Below are positions 4,616 to 6,028 of a stretch of 6,028 nucleotides of DNA, in pieces; the stretch's first letter is position 1; each line of letters begins with the position of its first letter. The translations under genes and the position numbers were made by a program. The notes beneath the pieces were generated by a model. That model was given only the letters and a program-made list of their open reading frames with translations, did no database searches and had not been told where the DNA came from. The stretch lies in assembly GCA_035527455.1 (NCBI GenBank), contig DATLAN010000147.1, positions 1 through 6,028 of the forward strand, read 5' to 3'. Source of the DNA: DATLAN01 sp035527455 (GTDB taxonomy: Bacteria > Planctomycetota > Planctomycetia > Pirellulales > Thermoguttaceae).

Positions 4616-5923
4616 CTACTTCCGCAGACAATACAGCCACTTCCAGCCGCGGATGAAGATCTTCCCGTCGCTGACGGCCGGCGAGGCGACCGTTTGATCG
4701 TCGAGCTGGTTTTCGGTCAACCGGTCGAATCGCGGCGAGGCGGAGACGACCGTGGTCAGTCCTTGCACGTTGAGGAAATAGACCCGGCCTTCGGCCACCA
4801 GCGGCGAGGCTCGGTACTCGCCCGGGACGCGTTCTTTCCAATGCAGCCGGCCGGTGTGGACGTCGAAACAGCGGACGATCCCCTGGTTGGAAACCATGAA
4901 GAGCAGCTCGCCGGCCACGACGGGACTGGGGCTGTCGGACGTATCCTGATCGAAGCTCCAGACGATCTCGTCGCGAGTCCGTTTTCCGTCGCCGCCCGGC
5001 TTGACCGCCAACAGGGCCCGGCGCATACCCTGGATGGCGTAGATCGTTCCGTGGGCGGCCACGGGGCTGGGAATCACCCGATTGCCGACCAGGCCGGGCA
5101 GCTCCCACAGCCGCTTCCCGTTGGCCGGGTCATAGGCGTCGAGCACCTGTCCGCCCCAGACGATCATCTCCAACCGGTCGCCGTTGCGGCGGAAGATCGG
5201 CGTGGTGTACGAATCGCAACTCTCCTGCGTCGCGGCGGTCATCCGCATCGTCTTCCACTTCTGCTCTCCGGTCCGCTTGTCGTGGGCGACCACGTAACTG
5301 GGCGCCACGTCGCCCGGCAGATCGTGACACGAATCCTGCATGCAGACCGAGATGACCACGTCGCCGAAAAGCACGGGGCTGTTGGCGTGTCCCCACCAGA
5401 TCGTGTAGTCGCCGTGATCCTGCTGCAGATTGCGGTGCCAAAGCTGCTGGCCTTCGAAATCGTACGCCGCCAGGTCGCCGTTGCCGAAATGCACGACCAC
5501 CACTTCGCCGTCGGTCACCGGCGAAGGGCTGGCCAGGTTGTGAATGCCGTGGAACTGCTGATGCCGACGCTTCTCCGGCGACTTCCTCAGCGAGTCGGGG
5601 GTTTCGATCGTGCCGGTGCCGACCGCCCGCGTCCACTGAATCTCGCCGGTCTGCTTGTCGATTCGAAGCAACACCAGCCGCTGGTTGTCTACGTGACTGG
5701 TGACGAAGACGGCGTTCTGCCAAATGGCCGGCGTGCTGTTTCCCCACTCGGGCAACGGACACTTCCAGCCGATGCCGAAGTTCTCCGTCCAGGCGATCGG
5801 CAAACCCGTTTCACGGCTCACGCCGTTGCCCTCCGGCCCGCGCCATTGGGGCCAATTCTCGGCCGATGCCGAGACGGGGACGATGAGCAGACATGCGATT
5901 CCAAACAGCCGGGCGAGTCTCAT
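4616..5923 (-). CDS. Secreted PQQ-like beta-propeller protein
   Basis: The 435-residue product carries a Sec signal peptide (1-21, MRLARLFGIACLLIV... ending VSASA before Glu22), followed at once by NWPQWRGPEGNG, the opening typical of planctomycete outer-membrane-assembly-type (BamB-like) propeller proteins. Blade signatures of the form D-x-x-TG-x-x-x-W recur: RIDKQTGEIQW, AYDFEGQQLW, AHDKRTGEQKW, AYDPANGKRLW, CFDVHTGRLHW, with closing strands RGWKWLYCLRK, giving seven or eight blades. Alternating SPSPV/SPV strands mark the same blades. Despite the family name there is no sign of a PQQ-dependent dehydrogenase active site; such proteins more often serve as binding scaffolds. The start ATG (5921-5923) has AGGA five bases upstream. 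A TATGCT (plus 5965-5970) could be a -10 element, with no good -35. The lead gene of a likely operon with the rhomboid gene. Specific function unknown. Confidence 0.9.
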   Translation of the reverse strand: MRLARLFGIACLLIVPVSASAENWPQWRGPEGNGVSRETGLPIAWTENFGIGWKCPLPEWGNSTPAIWQNAVFVTSHVDNQRLVLLRIDKQTGEIQWTRAVGTGTIETPDSLRKSPEKRRHQQFHGIHNLASPSPVTDGEVVVVHFGNGDLAAYDFEGQQLWHRNLQQDHGDYTIWWGHANSPVLFGDVVISVCMQDSCHDLPGDVAPSYVVAHDKRTGEQKWKTMRMTAATQESCDSYTTPIFRRNGDRLEMIVWGGQVLDAYDPANGKRLWELPGLVGNRVIPSPVAAHGTIYAIQGMRRALLAVKPGGDGKRTRDEIVWSFDQDTSDSPSPVVAGELLFMVSNQGIVRCFDVHTGRLHWKERVPGEYRASPLVAEGRVYFLNVQGLTTVVSASPRFDRLTENQLDDQTVASPAVSDGKIFIRGWKWLYCLRK

Positions 5924-6028
5924 GGCGTTCCTATTCGATAGGGCGAGGATGGTCGTTGTCGATTAGCATACCATGCTCGCCGCGGCGACGCCAGTTTCGC
6001 ACGAGTTCCCTCCGACCGGGTGGCCGGC

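Noticed and set aside
4572..5108. Open extension of the rhomboid frame into the propeller gene
   Set aside because: Those residues are out of frame with the propeller gene and Arg/Gly/Pro-rich; the rhomboid start at 4571 has its own AAGGGG site.
4694..5941. Long plus-strand open frame opposite the propeller gene
   Set aside because: Antisense shadow of a gene with clear signal peptide and repeated blade motifs.

Overview
The window looks like chromosomal DNA from a planctomycete or a close relative. The base composition is GC-rich. It carries a secreted outer-propeller protein with the WPQWRGP opening typical of planctomycete PQQ-like proteins, a secreted DUF6807 (PmoA-named) protein, and an intergenic CACGAAGRM-type nonamer repeat of a kind often seen in environmental planctomycete and related genomes. 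A superoxide reductase gene suggests a lineage that lives with little oxygen or meets it occasionally. The lineage call is inference from gene content only.

Layout, left to right. (1) 1-788, minus: a secreted DUF6807 protein whose C-terminus lies beyond the left edge. (2) 837-1047, minus: the last ~68 codons of another gene, broken by a 4-bp tandem duplication and with no recognisable 5' part, ending 48 nt before the DUF6807 start. (3) 1048-1408: non-coding, holding three nonamer repeats, a compact GC hairpin followed by T6, and a possible promoter. (4) 1409-1888, plus: a Tat-signal desulfoferrodoxin/superoxide reductase with an altered Center I ligand set. (5) 1919-3307, minus and convergent with it: a ROK-family sugar kinase fused in one reading frame to a C-terminal Mth938-like domain, behind a good sigma70-type promoter and a duplicated ribosome-binding leader. 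(6) 3308-3787: mostly non-coding, with a candidate 23-residue very basic ORF on the minus strand. (7) 3788-3861, plus: tRNA-Arg(ACG), followed by a 12-bp perfect terminator-like hairpin. (8) 3969-5923, minus: a two-gene unit, a secreted PQQ-like beta-propeller protein followed 44 nt later by a rhomboid-family intramembrane serine protease.

The genes do not form one pathway. They look like independent small transcription units of a normal chromosome: cell-envelope proteins (DUF6807, propeller, rhomboid), oxidative-stress defence (SOR), sugar phosphorylation (ROK) and translation (tRNA). I see no mobile element, CRISPR array, toxin-antitoxin pair or defence island. The points most worth a second look are the ROK-Mth938 fusion, the exported superoxide reductase with a Cys-to-His change in its rubredoxin-like site, the duplicated start region of the ROK gene, and the fresh-looking frameshift in the gene remnant.
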